From an uncultured Lachnospiraceae bacterium (GTDB taxonomy: Bacteria; Bacillota; Clostridia; Lachnospirales; Lachnospiraceae): a stretch of 64,000 bases of DNA. The position numbers and the translations under genes are program-made. The notes below the pieces were generated by a model. That model was not told where the DNA came from. It saw only the letters and a list, made by a program, of their open reading frames with translations, and did no database searches. The DNA lies in the NCBI GenBank assembly GCA_947089905.1, contig CAMUMG010000002.1:1-64000 (forward strand), given 5' to 3'. Below are positions 63,873-64,000 of the stretch, piece by piece (position 1 is the first letter of the stretch; every line of letters starts with the position of its first letter).

Positions 63873-64000
63873 ATGGCTAGGATGCGCGGAAGAAAGAGAA
63901 AAAAGAGTATTTATGGATTACAATTAGGCTGGATTTTTGCAGCAGTGATATCAATTTTGGTAATTATTGTATGTGGAGAAAGATTAATCGCATTAAGTAA
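63873..64000 (+). CDS. membrane protein gene, cut by window end
   Basis: ATG at 63873 follows AGGAAAGGAG. The first 42 codons are open to the window end. They give a very basic start (MARMRGRKRKKS), then one hydrophobic helix (about residues 19-36), typical of a signal anchor. The domain beyond it is unseen. A cell-wall or secreted enzyme is possible; no function can be assigned. Confidence 0.6.
   Translation, partial: MARMRGRKRKKSIYGLQLGWIFAAVISILVIIVCGERLIALS

Overview
The window is AT-rich DNA from a low-GC, anaerobic, endospore-forming Firmicute, most like a gut Lachnospiraceae. The support is spoIIR, spoVG and two Spo0A-type boxes; a GlgC/GlgD glycogen pair; an oxygen-sensitive [4Fe-4S] two-subunit serine dehydratase; an hfs-type [FeFe]-hydrogenase operon; many Fe-S proteins; a methyl-accepting chemotaxis protein; and secreted host-glycan functions (M60 mucinase-type peptidase, beta-glucuronidase). 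The species cannot be named from the sequence alone. Most genes are chromosomal housekeeping or niche genes. No phage, conjugative element, intact transposon or CRISPR array is present.

Layout. 1-137: 3' part of tRNA-Asn, then tRNA-Cys. 0.6-2.5 kb: an IbrA/IbrB-like pair (PP-loop ATPase plus ParB-like protein) just beyond the tRNAs. 2.5-6.0 kb: NUDIX hydrolase, SRAP protein, a small siroheme reductase, and a LuxR-type regulator behind two Spo0A boxes. 6.1-8.6 kb: DegV, IspE, SpoIIR. 8.7-10.3 kb: a PadR regulator and alpha/beta hydrolase pair enclosed by two related hairpins. 10.4-12.7 kb: ddl-murI-DUF1934 cell-wall operon. 13.0-19.1 kb: GyrI-like protein and a glucuronide operon (gusA, uxuA, GPH symporter, uxuB). 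19.2-22.6 kb: a CBM48 glycogen-binding protein, a membrane-anchored hypothetical, and an iron/cobalamin-type ABC permease and ATPase. 22.7-29.5 kb: a 1674-residue M60 peptidase with a dockerin-like segment and a secreted Big_2 partner. 29.5-35.5 kb: Fe-S aldo/keto reductase, a 1336-residue cytosolic BspA-type LRR protein, and dus. 35.7-40.7 kb: VWA lipoprotein, a membrane-anchored protein with a duplicated lectin-like module, and an MCP. 40.9-45.0 kb: four-gene hydrogenase operon. 45.2-53.5 kb: MMPL exporter with heptad-repeat partner, a TetR regulator with four operators, then overlapping glgB and sdaAB and adjacent sdaAA. 53.7-55.6 kb: ArsR, permease and thioredoxin-like module with two matching operators. 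55.7-60.6 kb: prs, DnaC-like loader, DnaD-like protein, murC. 60.9-64 kb: glgC-glgD, spoVG, and a truncated membrane protein gene.

How genes work together. The glucuronide operon covers entry, hydrolysis and the first two catabolic steps to 2-keto-3-deoxygluconate. GlgC, GlgD and GlgB make and branch glycogen, and the CBM48 protein may bind it. Ddl, MurI and MurC feed peptidoglycan. The M60 peptidase and its neighbour may form an extracellular mucin-attack pair. The best candidates for undescribed biology are the M60/Big_2 pair, the MCP plus duplicated-module surface protein, the giant cytosolic LRR protein coupled to dus, the hairpin-bounded PadR module, the four-operator TetR circuit reading into glgB-sda, and a family of dispersed hairpins ending in TGTCGCA-like arms.
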